Shown here in pieces: positions 1 through 5,995 of a stretch of DNA of 10,734 nucleotides. Location: NCBI GenBank assembly GCA_023227645.1, contig JALNVJ010000040.1, positions 1 through 10,734 on the forward strand, written 5' to 3'. The position numbers were made by a program, and so were the translations under genes. How positions within the stretch are numbered: the stretch's first letter is position 1; each line of letters begins with the position of its first letter. The notes beneath the pieces are model-generated. The model did no database searches and had not been told where the DNA came from. It was given only the letters and a program-made list of their open reading frames with translations. This DNA comes from Bacteroidales bacterium. Lineage in GTDB: Bacteria; Bacteroidota; Bacteroidia; Bacteroidales; P3.

Positions 1-119
1 AAGGAAACTGTACAATATTTTGTGTAATGTGATATTATCAATAGGTAGATAAATAGCTGCTTTAATTTATATTATTTTGATGGAACAAATGTATATATAG
101 AAATTTAAAATCAAATATG

Positions 120-142
120 CCTTAAACGTAATACATTTAAGG
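120..142 (-). terminator. Weak hairpin downstream of the two-component operon
   Basis: CCTTAAA (120-126) and TTTAAGG (136-142) form a perfect 7-bp inverted repeat with a 9-base loop, about 45 bases past the response regulator stop. In the leftward direction it is followed by AT-rich sequence without a clean run of T. It could be a weak terminator for the operon or a chance AT-rich hairpin. Nothing else was recognised in bases 1-186. Confidence 0.25.
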
Positions 143-186
143 TAAAATGGAATAATAAAGTATTGAAGTGGATATGAATAACTTCT

Positions 187-945
187 TTACTCTCCGTTAA
201 CCCATTTCATAAAGTCCGAAACTCTTTCTTGGCTTATAATAATGTTCTTTTCATATTCGGGAGTAAGTAATATACACAATCGTCCTTTATAATGTTTTGA
301 TATATCTTTTATTGAATCAAATGCGGTTATACAATCTCTTGAAATGCGAAAGAATATTTTAGGATTAAGTTGAACAAAGAGTTTTTCTAAAGAAAAATCT
401 ACAATATATTTATTATTGTCTTTTGTATATAGATAACAAGTTCTGCCTTCGGCAATAAAGTAAGCAATATCTTTCTCGTCAACAACAATAATTCGATCTC
501 CCAACTTTACAGTAATTCGTTTTTTATATTTTTGTTCTGTATTAATTGAGGAAAGAAGCTGTGTGATATTGTCAATATTTGTTTGAGGATTTATTTGATT
601 AAATTTATCCTTTGCTTTATTAATCTTGGTTTCACTCAATGGCTTTAGGATATATGACACACTATTTACTTCAAAAGCTTTTATGGCATATTCATCAAAG
701 GCTGTAGTGAAAATTATAGGTGTAGGTATTTTTACTTTTTCAAAAATCTTAAAACAGTTGCCGTCCTTAAGATGTATATCCATAAATATTAAATCTACTG
801 CATTTTCTGCTTTGGAAAAATAGCAAATACTATCTTTTACAGAATCTAAAACCTTTATAATTTCTATCTCAGGATATTTTGACGTTAATAATTTACATAA
901 AAACTCTTGAGCCAAAGGCTCGTCTTCAACAATTACTACTCTCAT
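187..945 (-). CDS. LytTR-family response regulator
   Basis: DNA-binding response regulator of the AgrA/LytR type, 252 aa. Residues 1-115 are a CheY-like receiver: acidic pair E7/D8, phosphoacceptor D56 in DLIFMD, T80/T81 after a hydrophobic strand, and K101 in the YILKP motif. A linker with a QKYKKR basic patch leads to a LytTR domain at about 143-250, with the typical KLGDRIIVVDEKDIAYF and FFRISRDCI segments. Its ATG overlaps the kinase stop codon (ATGA), so the pair is co-transcribed and probably translationally coupled. By family knowledge it should be phosphorylated by the neighbouring kinase and bind direct repeats upstream of target genes. The targets are not evident here. Family call is firm; the process controlled is unknown. 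Confidence 0.95.
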   Translation of the reverse strand: MRVVIVEDEPLAQEFLCKLLTSKYPEIEIIKVLDSVKDSICYFSKAENAVDLIFMDIHLKDGNCFKIFEKVKIPTPIIFTTAFDEYAIKAFEVNSVSYILKPLSETKINKAKDKFNQINPQTNIDNITQLLSSINTEQKYKKRITVKLGDRIIVVDEKDIAYFIAEGRTCYLYTKDNNKYIVDFSLEKLFVQLNPKIFFRISRDCITAFDSIKDISKHYKGRLCILLTPEYEKNIIISQERVSDFMKWVNGE

Positions 946-1943
946 ATCATTGGAATTTTAACTATAAACATTTCTTTGTCATCAATAATTTCAATTTCTC
1001 TTTTAGTTATCATTTTATATCTTTCTTTTAAGTTTTTTAGGCCTATGCCTGTTGAAATAACATTATCTAGCCTAATAACTTTATTATTAGAAACAACTAT
1101 ATATCCATTTTCAGAATATATATTTATTATCAAAGGCTTTTCTTTTGATGCAATATTGTGCTTAAATGCATTCTCAACCAATAACTGCAACGACATAAAT
1201 AATATTTCCCAATTCAAATCCTCCTCTTCCAAAGTTATTTTCAATAAAAAACCATCAGAAAATCTAGCCTTTAAAACATCTCCATATATATGGATAAACT
1301 CAATTTCCTTTCTTAATAATATTATATTCTTATCATCATTTGTCAACACATAACGATATGATTCTGAAAGCTTTTCAATATACTCTACGCTTTCATTTGC
1401 AGATTTTGTATAAATCATAGCAGACAATATATTTAGACTATTAAAAAGAAAATGAGGGTTTAATTGATTCTTCAATTGAATATATTTGAATTTATTATTT
1501 TCAATTTCGCTTTCCTTACGCTTATAATATAAATAAATTGTTTCTATCATTAATATTATTAAAGATCCTTCTATAGAAGAAACGAAAAAAGATTTATCGC
1601 GAAATGATAAAAATATAAAATCTTGAAGGGTGAATCTAATTAAAAAAAAATATTGGAATAGAAAACGGATAGAATTTACTAAGAAAAAAGCGAACATAAT
1701 TTCTAAACTTATTCTAAGAATAATTTTTTTAATCCAAATTTTTTTATTAAAATACAAAACTGCTAATGCAGATATAAATATTAAAATTGAAACAATAACA
1801 AAATTTTGTAATAAATACTCTCCAAAATTATTTATTTCAAAATTGCTATAGGTCAATAAATCAATTGGGAAAAATAACAATATAGTAGAAATCAAAATAA
1901 ATAAATACGATACTAATATTTTCTTCCAACTCATTTTTTTCAT
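942..1943 (-). CDS. LytS/YehU-like membrane sensor histidine kinase
   Basis: Sensor kinase of the His_kinase (LytS/AlgZ) family, 333 aa from the chosen ATG. Four hydrophobic segments at about residues 6-30, 44-65, 74-102 and 120-140 anchor it in the inner membrane, with no sizeable extracytoplasmic domain. A short coiled linker leads to the phosphoacceptor block QLNPHFLFNSLN (His at about 164). The ATP-binding domain follows: N-box LLVENAFKHN at about 254-263 and G-box GIGLKNLKERY at about 299-309. A longer frame opening with TTG at 1967 is rejected because that codon lies inside the -7 promoter element; ATG at 1943 follows the predicted transcription start by about 15 bases. A second in-frame ATG at 1934 is also possible. 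It forms an operon with the LytTR regulator. The signal sensed cannot be told from sequence. Confidence 0.93.
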   Translation of the reverse strand: MKKMSWKKILVSYLFILISTILLFFPIDLLTYSNFEINNFGEYLLQNFVIVSILIFISALAVLYFNKKIWIKKIILRISLEIMFAFFLVNSIRFLFQYFFLIRFTLQDFIFLSFRDKSFFVSSIEGSLIILMIETIYLYYKRKESEIENNKFKYIQLKNQLNPHFLFNSLNILSAMIYTKSANESVEYIEKLSESYRYVLTNDDKNIILLRKEIEFIHIYGDVLKARFSDGFLLKITLEEEDLNWEILFMSLQLLVENAFKHNIASKEKPLIINIYSENGYIVVSNNKVIRLDNVISTGIGLKNLKERYKMITKREIEIIDDKEMFIVKIPMI

Positions 1944-1964
1944 TTCCAATATTTTTGTTAATCG

Positions 1965-1994
1965 CAAAAGTACATAATTTATTTTTATTCACAA
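1965..1994 (-). promoter_or_regulatory. Bacteroidota-type promoter of the two-component operon
   Basis: On the minus strand TTG (1994-1992) is followed after 19 bases by TACTTTTG (1972-1965), matching the Bacteroidota primary sigma pattern TTG-N19-TAnnTTTG, and the next base is the frequent trailing C. Transcription should start near 1958-1961, giving a leader of about 15-18 bases to the kinase ATG at 1943. Confidence 0.75.
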
Positions 1995-2035
1995 AACTCT
2001 TTTCTTAAGTTCTACTTATTAATCAAAGCTTCAAA

Positions 2036-2140
2036 ATGAATGAAGGAGGATTAAACTTCGTTTTTATTGTACTTAGGTTTCATATTATTATCTTTTTATT
2101 GTGGATGAAAACAGGTGAGAGAAAGATAATTGAGAAGTAA
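2036..2140 (+). CDS. Possible 34-residue hydrophobic small protein
   Basis: An ATG-to-TAA frame of 34 codons lies between the kinase promoter and the SRP RNA promoter. It begins MNEGGLNFVF, has a hydrophobic core (about residues 7-24, including VFIVL and HIIIFLLWM) long enough for one membrane helix, and ends in a basic tail (KTGERKIIEK). I see no TAnnTTTG promoter upstream, and frames of this length arise by chance in AT-rich DNA. The hydrophobic-then-basic layout is the only positive sign. No family recognised. Confidence 0.18.
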   Translation: MNEGGLNFVFIVLRFHIIIFLLWMKTGERKIIEK

Positions 2141-2174
2141 TTGATAAATAATTAGGAAAAACTTTGATTAATGC

Positions 2175-2204
2175 TTGGTTTTATTGAAAAAAATTGTAAT
2201 TTTG
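2175..2204 (+). promoter_or_regulatory. Promoter of the SRP RNA gene
   Basis: TTG (2175-2177), a 19-base spacer, then TAATTTTG (2197-2204) followed by C matches the Bacteroidota -33/-7 consensus. The predicted start, about 4-6 bases after the -7 element, coincides with the GGG that opens the SRP RNA stem at 2210. Confidence 0.85.
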
Positions 2205-2209
2205 CAATT

Positions 2210-2306
2210 GGGTAAGTCTTACACGACCAGCTCCCTTTGAATCTCCCCAGGGCAGGAATGCAGCAAGGTAAGAAGGTTGTAGCGGTGCGATGTAAGTAGC
2301 TTACCC
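2210..2306 (+). ncRNA. ffs: Signal recognition particle RNA, bacterial small (4.5S) type
   Basis: RNA scaffold of the signal recognition particle; it binds Ffh and targets nascent inner-membrane proteins to FtsY. The apical domain is clear: CCCCAGGGCAGGAATGCAGC holds the GGAA tetraloop (2255-2258) closed by GCA/TGC (2252-2254 with 2259-2261), flanked by the conserved asymmetric-loop bases CAGG and AGCA. The ends pair: GGGTAAG (2210-2216) with CTTACCC (2300-2306), then CTTAC (2218-2222) with GTAAG (2292-2296). The length of about 97 nt fits the Alu-less form. It has its own promoter and ends in seven T's. It converges with mltG on the opposite strand. Confidence 0.95.
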
Positions 2307-2313
2307 TTTTTTT
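2292..2313 (+). terminator. Intrinsic terminator of the SRP RNA
   Basis: The 3' arm of the closing SRP stem (ending CTTACCC at 2306) runs straight into seven T's (2307-2313). The RNA's own terminal helix therefore probably serves as the terminator hairpin. Confidence 0.75.
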
Positions 2314-2374
2314 ATTCCCTAAAAATTTCTTTAATTACTATAGCCAAGAACCTTATAAGTATATTAGTTCTAAC

Positions 2375-3388
2375 CTATTCCATTTCCAATCTATTAAGTG
2401 CTTGATGGTATTTTCTTGCATTGGAATAGTGTTCTTGGACGTCGGAAGAAAAATTATGATAGCCTGAAAAGTCTTCTTTTGCACAGAAAAATATATAATC
2501 ATTCTTAGCGTAGTTAAGTACAGCATCTATTGAAGAAATGCTTGGAATACATATAGGACTTGGTGGCAGGCCTGTGTTTTGATAGGTATTATATGGCGAA
2601 TTAACACCTAGCATACTTCCTATTATTCTTTTTATTGTAAAGTCTCCAATGGCAAATTTAACTGTAGGGTCGGCCTGAAGTGGCATTCCTTTTTTTAATC
2701 TGTTAATGTATACGGCTGCAACTATTGGTTTTTCATCATTCTTATTGGTTTCCTCCTCAACAATGCTTGCAATAGTCATCACCTCTAATTTATTATAGCC
2801 AATTTCCTTTAGCCTTTCTTCCCGTTTTTTCCAAAACTTCTCTTGTTCTTTAAACATTCTTATTATAAATTCTTCTGCAGAAATATTCCAATATACCTCG
2901 TAAGTATTGGGAATGAAAAGTGAAATAACTGTTGATGAATCAACTCCAAACTCCTTTAAGAATTTATTATCATTCATTTTATTTAGAAGATCTTTTTTGG
3001 TTAGTGCCAATTCTTTAGAGATATTTTCACTAAAGTTTTCCTTTGTTCTAGATTTTCCAATAATAAGATTTAAAGGCGCTTGATTACCCCTAGATAATTT
3101 CTTAACTAATTGTCCAACCCTCATTCCTTTCTTAAGCTCATATCGTCCAGAATATACTTTATTATAATTGAAAATAGTTGAGTAGAACTTGAAAGCTACA
3201 GAATTAATGATAATATTTTGGGATTCAATTGAACTAACAATTTCCGACCTTTGAGTATTTGGTTCAATATAGAGATAGACCTTATCTTCCAATATATCAA
3301 CGGTTGAAGAAAGAAAGTAAATAGTAAACATTATTATTGCAGATAGGATTGCTAATAAAGGGATTATCCAAGACATTTTTTTTTTCAT
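2375..3388 (-). CDS. mltG: Endolytic murein transglycosylase MltG (YceG family)
   Basis: Membrane-anchored lytic transglycosylase that cleaves within nascent glycan strands and is thought to end peptidoglycan elongation. The 337-aa length is usual for the family. Residues 7-28 are one N-terminal transmembrane segment after a KKK start (cytoplasm-in). A LysM-like region follows (about 38-105; VYSGRYELKKGM at 78-89). The catalytic domain shows IPNTYEVYW (159-167), the active-site block ASIVEEET (207-214) with the catalytic glutamate, AAVYINRLKKGMPLQADPTV (224-243), and SPYNTYQNTGLPPSPI (264-279). The closing GYHNFS resembles the family's G-HxF ending. The start is the only ATG before the membrane segment. 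It lies 21 bases after the GNAT gene, with no promoter seen between, so the two are probably co-transcribed. Confidence 0.96.
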   Translation of the reverse strand: MKKKMSWIIPLLAILSAIIMFTIYFLSSTVDILEDKVYLYIEPNTQRSEIVSSIESQNIIINSVAFKFYSTIFNYNKVYSGRYELKKGMRVGQLVKKLSRGNQAPLNLIIGKSRTKENFSENISKELALTKKDLLNKMNDNKFLKEFGVDSSTVISLFIPNTYEVYWNISAEEFIIRMFKEQEKFWKKREERLKEIGYNKLEVMTIASIVEEETNKNDEKPIVAAVYINRLKKGMPLQADPTVKFAIGDFTIKRIIGSMLGVNSPYNTYQNTGLPPSPICIPSISSIDAVLNYAKNDYIFFCAKEDFSGYHNFSSDVQEHYSNARKYHQALNRLEME

Positions 3389-3409
3389 AGATAAGTAAAT
3401 TCTTAGTAA

Positions 3410-3931
3410 TTATTGGTTAGAAATTTTTTGATACACAAAGACATCATAATAGTTATCGCCTTTCTTCATCCAATTTTTAAGGGTGGCTGTTTTTTGGTAG
3501 CCAGCCTTAAGGAATAGATTTGAACTTGGGATATTATCTTCGGTTATATAGGCATAGAGCTGATGAATATTTAATATGTTTTTTGCATAATTCCATATCC
3601 ATTCCAAAGAATTAAAGGCAACATTTTTCCTCCTAAACTCACCCTCTGCAATATATATCCCTACCCCTGCCCTTAGGTGTTGCGGTTCTAAATCATATAA
3701 GTCTGCACAACCAATAGTATACACCCGACCTCCCTCTTCAATATCTATCATAAAACGCATTTGTTTTACAGAAAAAATATCATCATTTTGAGCATTCTGA
3801 ACATAATTCTCAATTGCATAACGAGAAAAAGGAGCCCTTGTTGAGCTAACTCCCCAAAGCGAATAGGTATTTTCCCATTCATATATTAAATTGGCATCAC
3901 TTAATTCAACTGCCCTTAAACGTAAATTCAT
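3410..3931 (-). CDS. GNAT acetyltransferase, RimJ/RimL-SpeG-like
   Basis: Acetyl-CoA-dependent N-acetyltransferase, 173 aa, a single GNAT domain filling the protein. It opens with LRLRAVELSDANLIYEWENT (about 3-22), typical of the RimJ/RimL/SpeG-like subgroup. A central strand IGCADLYDLEP (73-83) follows, then GVGIYIAEGEFRRKNVA (89-105), where the RRKNVA segment occupies the acetyl-CoA pyrophosphate loop (RRKGxA in many relatives; here N replaces G). The C-terminal part has HQLYAYITEDNIPSSNLFLKAGY (123-145). The acceptor cannot be read from sequence: spermidine, an amino sugar or a protein N-terminus are all possible. It is probably first in a two-gene operon with mltG. Its ATG lies only four bases past a -7-like element, suggesting a nearly leaderless mRNA. 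Confidence 0.9.
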   Translation of the reverse strand: MNLRLRAVELSDANLIYEWENTYSLWGVSSTRAPFSRYAIENYVQNAQNDDIFSVKQMRFMIDIEEGGRVYTIGCADLYDLEPQHLRAGVGIYIAEGEFRRKNVAFNSLEWIWNYAKNILNIHQLYAYITEDNIPSSNLFLKAGYQKTATLKNWMKKGDNYYDVFVYQKISNQ

Positions 3932-3935
3932 TTTG

Positions 3936-3943
3936 CAAATATA
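3936..3943 (-). promoter_or_regulatory. -7 promoter element of the GNAT-mltG operon
   Basis: TATATTTG (3943-3936, minus strand) followed by C matches TAnnTTTG exactly. No TTG is present at the expected -33 distance (about 3963-3966), so this is half a consensus. If used, transcription would start around 3929-3932, at or next to the ATG at 3931. Confidence 0.5.
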
Positions 3944-3974
3944 CTATATTTAGAAATAAAACTCATATATAAGA

Positions 3975-4005
3975 TTGGTAATTTCTAATAAACTAAGTAC
4001 CTTTG
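3975..4005 (+). promoter_or_regulatory. Promoter of the phosphate butyryl/acetyltransferase gene
   Basis: TTG (3975-3977), a 20-base spacer, then TACCTTTG (3998-4005) followed by C. The predicted start is near 4010, leaving a leader of about 40 bases before ATG 4050. The TTG that could open a longer reading frame at 3975 is the -33 element itself, which argues for the downstream ATG. Confidence 0.8.
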
Positions 4006-4049
4006 CAAAAAATATAATATTTTATTTCATAATTCCAAATTTCATAGTA

Positions 4050-4955
4050 ATGATAACAAAATTAGATCAAATTATTGAAGCTGCAAAGCTAAAAGGAAAG
4101 AAGAGATTAGTTGCTGCTTTTGCTAACGATTCTCACACAATTGGAGCTGCATCAATGGCAATAGATGCAGGATTTGTAGATGCAACATTGGTTGGAGATA
4201 TAGAAACAATAAAGAAAGTATGTAAGCAAGAAGGTATTGATGTTAATAAATTTACTCTTGTTCAAGAAGCAAACGAACAAGGTGCTGCAAACTTAGCGGT
4301 TAAAATTATTAATGAAGGAAAAGGTGATTTCTTAATGAAAGGTCTTTGCACTACTGATAAATATATGAGAGCTATCCTAAATAAGGAATCAGGACTTATG
4401 CCAGGGGGTAAACCAGTTCTTTCTCATATCTCTGTATTTGAATTACCAACCTACCATAAATTACTTATCACATCTGACGTTGCAGTTATTCCTGCTCCAG
4501 ATTTCAAACAAAAAGTTGCTCTAACTAATTATGTTATTTCAACTGCAAAAGTTCTTGGAATTGAAATGCCAAAAGTGGCTTTAATTGCTGCAACTGAACA
4601 AGTTTCTGTTGGTATGCCTGCATGTGTTGATGCTGCGGTTATTGCTGCAATGGGTAATAGAGGTCAAATTAATGGTGCTATTATTGATGGTCCACTTGCA
4701 ATGGATGTTGCTATTGACAAAGAAAGTGCAGATATCAAAAAACTAAAAGGTGAAGTTGTAGGTAATGCAGACTGTTTGGTTTGGCCAACAATTGAAGCTG
4801 GAAACGTATTCTACAAAACAGCAACCAAATTAGCTGGAGCTGAATTAGCAGCAATGGTTGTTGGAGCAAAAGTTCCTTGTGTTCTTTCTTCAAGAGGAGA
4901 TTCAACACAAACTAAAATGTATTCAATTGCATTAGCAGCTCTTTCTTGTAAATAA
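4050..4955 (+). CDS. Phosphate butyryltransferase / phosphate acetyltransferase family enzyme
   Basis: Cytoplasmic enzyme that swaps CoA for phosphate on short acyl groups (acyl-CoA + Pi to acyl-phosphate + CoA), 301 aa from ATG 4050, the usual length for Ptb. The PTA_PTB fold fills the protein. Visible segments are GDFLMKGLCTTDKYMRAIL (92-110), LSHISVFELPTYHKLLITSD (124-143), a PAPDFKQK loop (148-155), ATEQVSVGMPA (181-191), IIDGPLAMDVAI (211-222) and the C-terminal VPCVLSSRGDSTQTK (275-289). The first 25 codons of the longer open frame (from TTG 3975) overlap the promoter and are excluded. Butyrate kinase (Buk), the usual partner, is not adjacent: the gene is monocistronic with its own promoter and terminator. 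Substrate (butyryl-, acetyl- or branched-chain CoA) cannot be settled from sequence. Confidence 0.9.
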   Translation: MITKLDQIIEAAKLKGKKRLVAAFANDSHTIGAASMAIDAGFVDATLVGDIETIKKVCKQEGIDVNKFTLVQEANEQGAANLAVKIINEGKGDFLMKGLCTTDKYMRAILNKESGLMPGGKPVLSHISVFELPTYHKLLITSDVAVIPAPDFKQKVALTNYVISTAKVLGIEMPKVALIAATEQVSVGMPACVDAAVIAAMGNRGQINGAIIDGPLAMDVAIDKESADIKKLKGEVVGNADCLVWPTIEAGNVFYKTATKLAGAELAAMVVGAKVPCVLSSRGDSTQTKMYSIALAALSCK

Positions 4956-4982
4956 GAATTCTAATAATTCAATTTAAATATT

Positions 4983-5019
4983 AAGCTTCAAACACTCAAA
5001 AGGTTTGAAGCTTTTTTTT
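4983..5019 (+). terminator. Strong intrinsic terminator after the ptb-like gene
   Basis: AAGCTTCAAAC (4983-4993) and GTTTGAAGCTT (5003-5013) make a perfect 11-bp stem with a 9-base loop. The eight T's at 5012-5019 start inside the last two base pairs and continue beyond them. It lies 27 bases after the ptb stop. Confidence 0.92.
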
Positions 5020-5034
5020 ATTTCTCAAAACCTA

Positions 5035-5064
5035 TTGGAATAATAGATAAAACAAGTAAATTTG
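5035..5064 (+). promoter_or_regulatory. Promoter of the TfoX-like/PAS operon
   Basis: TTG (5035-5037), a 19-base spacer, then TAAATTTG (5057-5064) followed by C is a full match to the Bacteroidota consensus. The predicted start near 5069 leaves a leader of roughly 18 bases before ATG 5087. It begins just past the upstream terminator, so this is an independent unit. Confidence 0.85.
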
Positions 5065-5086
5065 CATAAAATTAAACTTTTAGATT

Positions 5087-5416
5087 ATGGCTTCAGATTT
5101 AGAATTTATGGAATATGTTTTTGATAGTATTAAAGGCGTTGGAGATATAACTTATAAGAAAATGTTTGGAGGGTATTGCGTTTATTATAAAAACAAAGTT
5201 ATTGGGTTGGTTTGTGAAAATCAATTTGTGATTAAGAAAACTGATATTGGCAAGGAATTGCTTCCAAATAACGATGAAATGCCTCCTTATAAGGGAGCAA
5301 AACCTGGTATTTTGATTGAAAACCTCCACGAGCAAAACCTTATAAAAGAAGTTATTCAAAAAACTTATGAACAATTACCTGAACCAAAACCAAAGAAAAA
5401 GAAATTTAAAAAATAA
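5087..5416 (+). CDS. TfoX N-terminal-domain protein
   Basis: A 109-aa protein made of a single TfoX_N-type domain. The family hallmark YKKMFGGYCVYYKNKVIGLV (about 23-42) is followed by a short strand region FVIKKTD (47-53), PPYKGAKPGI (66-75) and a helical end. The tail is strongly basic (PKPKKKKFKK, 100-109). TfoX in gamma-proteobacteria regulates competence through Sxy, but stand-alone N-terminal-domain proteins are widespread and their role is not established, so competence should not be assumed. It is first in a two-gene operon, with the PAS gene five bases downstream. The basic tail might bind nucleic acid (inference). Confidence 0.85.
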   Translation: MASDLEFMEYVFDSIKGVGDITYKKMFGGYCVYYKNKVIGLVCENQFVIKKTDIGKELLPNNDEMPPYKGAKPGILIENLHEQNLIKEVIQKTYEQLPEPKPKKKKFKK

Positions 5417-5421
5417 ATAAT

Positions 5422-5760
5422 ATGGAAAACTGGGCAAACGAACTTCCTTTTATGGCGATTACTATTTCGAATAAAGAAGGTAAGATTATTGAAATGAACG
5501 ATAGAAGTGCAATGACTTTTCAGAAATCGGGAGCAAGGGAATTAATAGGTAAAGATCTTATGGATTGCCATAATGAAAAGGCTCAAAGCCTAATTAGAGA
5601 AATGATGACAAGCACAAAAACCAATGCTTACACAATAGAAAAGGAAGGGTTAAAGAAGCTAATTTATCAAACCCCTTGGTATGAAAATGGTGAATTTGGA
5701 GGATTAGTTGAATTTTCAATTGTTCTTCCTATAGATATGCCCCATTTTGTTAGAGGGTAA
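5422..5760 (+). CDS. Small single-domain PAS protein
   Basis: A 112-aa protein that is almost entirely one PAS fold. The first strands read FMAITISNKEGKIIEMNDRS (10-29), followed by a helix with LIGKDLMDCHNEKAQSLI (41-58), where the DCHxxKAQ segment recalls the DCHPP-x-S/Q signature of a PAS subgroup found in DUF438-like and regulator proteins. The last sheet strands include KLIYQTPWYENGEFGGLVEFSIVLP (79-103), and it ends PHFVRG. No kinase, cyclase or DNA-binding domain is attached, so any output would need a partner. Its start is five bases past the TfoX-like stop. Ligand or cofactor is unknown; C49/H50 are possible contact residues (inference). Confidence 0.85.
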   Translation: MENWANELPFMAITISNKEGKIIEMNDRSAMTFQKSGARELIGKDLMDCHNEKAQSLIREMMTSTKTNAYTIEKEGLKKLIYQTPWYENGEFGGLVEFSIVLPIDMPHFVRG

Positions 5761-5861
5761 TTCAATCTAATTAGAAAAATATCTTACTGACTGTATTGTA
5801 ATGAATAAAGTTTATACTTTATAAAGCAAGAAAGTGTAACAGAAAATCAGGAAAAAACAGA

Positions 5862-5945
5862 ACTTCGTTTTAGAAAAATGAAACGGCGTTTTACGAAAAT
5901 GAAACGGCGATTCACGAAATTAAAACGGCGATTCAGTAAATTAAA
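5862..5945 (+). repeat. Four tandem 21-bp units
   Basis: Units lie at 5862-5882, 5883-5903, 5904-5924 and 5925-5945, with no spacer. Units 2-4 start ACGGCG; unit 1 is the most diverged (ACTTCG). The GC-richer ACGGCG core stands out in AT-rich intergenic DNA, and AAACGGCGTTT at 5881-5891 is an 11-bp near-palindrome. The period is a multiple of three and reads in frame as a heptad peptide repeat (see the small ORF at 5878-5967). There are no spacers, so it is not a CRISPR array. Confidence 0.9.
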
Positions 5946-5967
5946 TGTATATGCCCCAATTTTGTAG
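5878..5967 (+). CDS. Possible 29-residue peptide of basic heptad repeats
   Basis: From ATG 5878 the tandem repeat reads MKRRFTK, MKRRFTK, LKRRFSK, then LNVYAPIL and TAG. The frame is also open upstream to 5809, where the diverged first repeat continues the pattern (ELRFRK). Differences between units 2 and 3 include two synonymous changes (CGT/CGA for Arg, TTT/TTC for Phe) and a Met-to-Leu swap; unit 4 has Thr-to-Ser. So the peptide is better conserved than the DNA, although the sample is tiny. With a hydrophobic residue every seventh position and an RRF core, it could form a cationic amphipathic helix. I see no promoter of its own; it might be read from the PAS operon 118 bases upstream. It may equally be a non-coding DNA repeat. 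Confidence 0.25.
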   Translation: MKRRFTKMKRRFTKLKRRFSKLNVYAPIL

Positions 5968-5995
5968 AAAATACATCTTTCTGATTAAAAAAAAA

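Noticed and set aside
907..1353. Plus-strand open frame opposite the kinase
   Set aside because: Shadow of the LytS-type kinase; the minus-strand frame has full H-box, N-box and G-box motifs. The same reasoning removes the plus-strand frames at 626-823, 1630-1851, 6898-7161 and 9291-9542 and the minus-strand frame at 5099-5374.
5087..5416. Competence regulator TfoX/Sxy
   Set aside because: Only the N-terminal domain type is present and no competence genes are nearby, so the role cannot be transferred from gamma-proteobacteria.
5805..5822. Hairpin ATAAAG/CTTTAT downstream of the PAS gene as terminator
   Set aside because: Only six AT-rich pairs and no following T run, so it is not convincing as an intrinsic terminator.
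5862..5945. CRISPR-like array
   Set aside because: The 21-bp units abut directly with no spacers and there are no cas genes nearby, so it is a plain tandem repeat.
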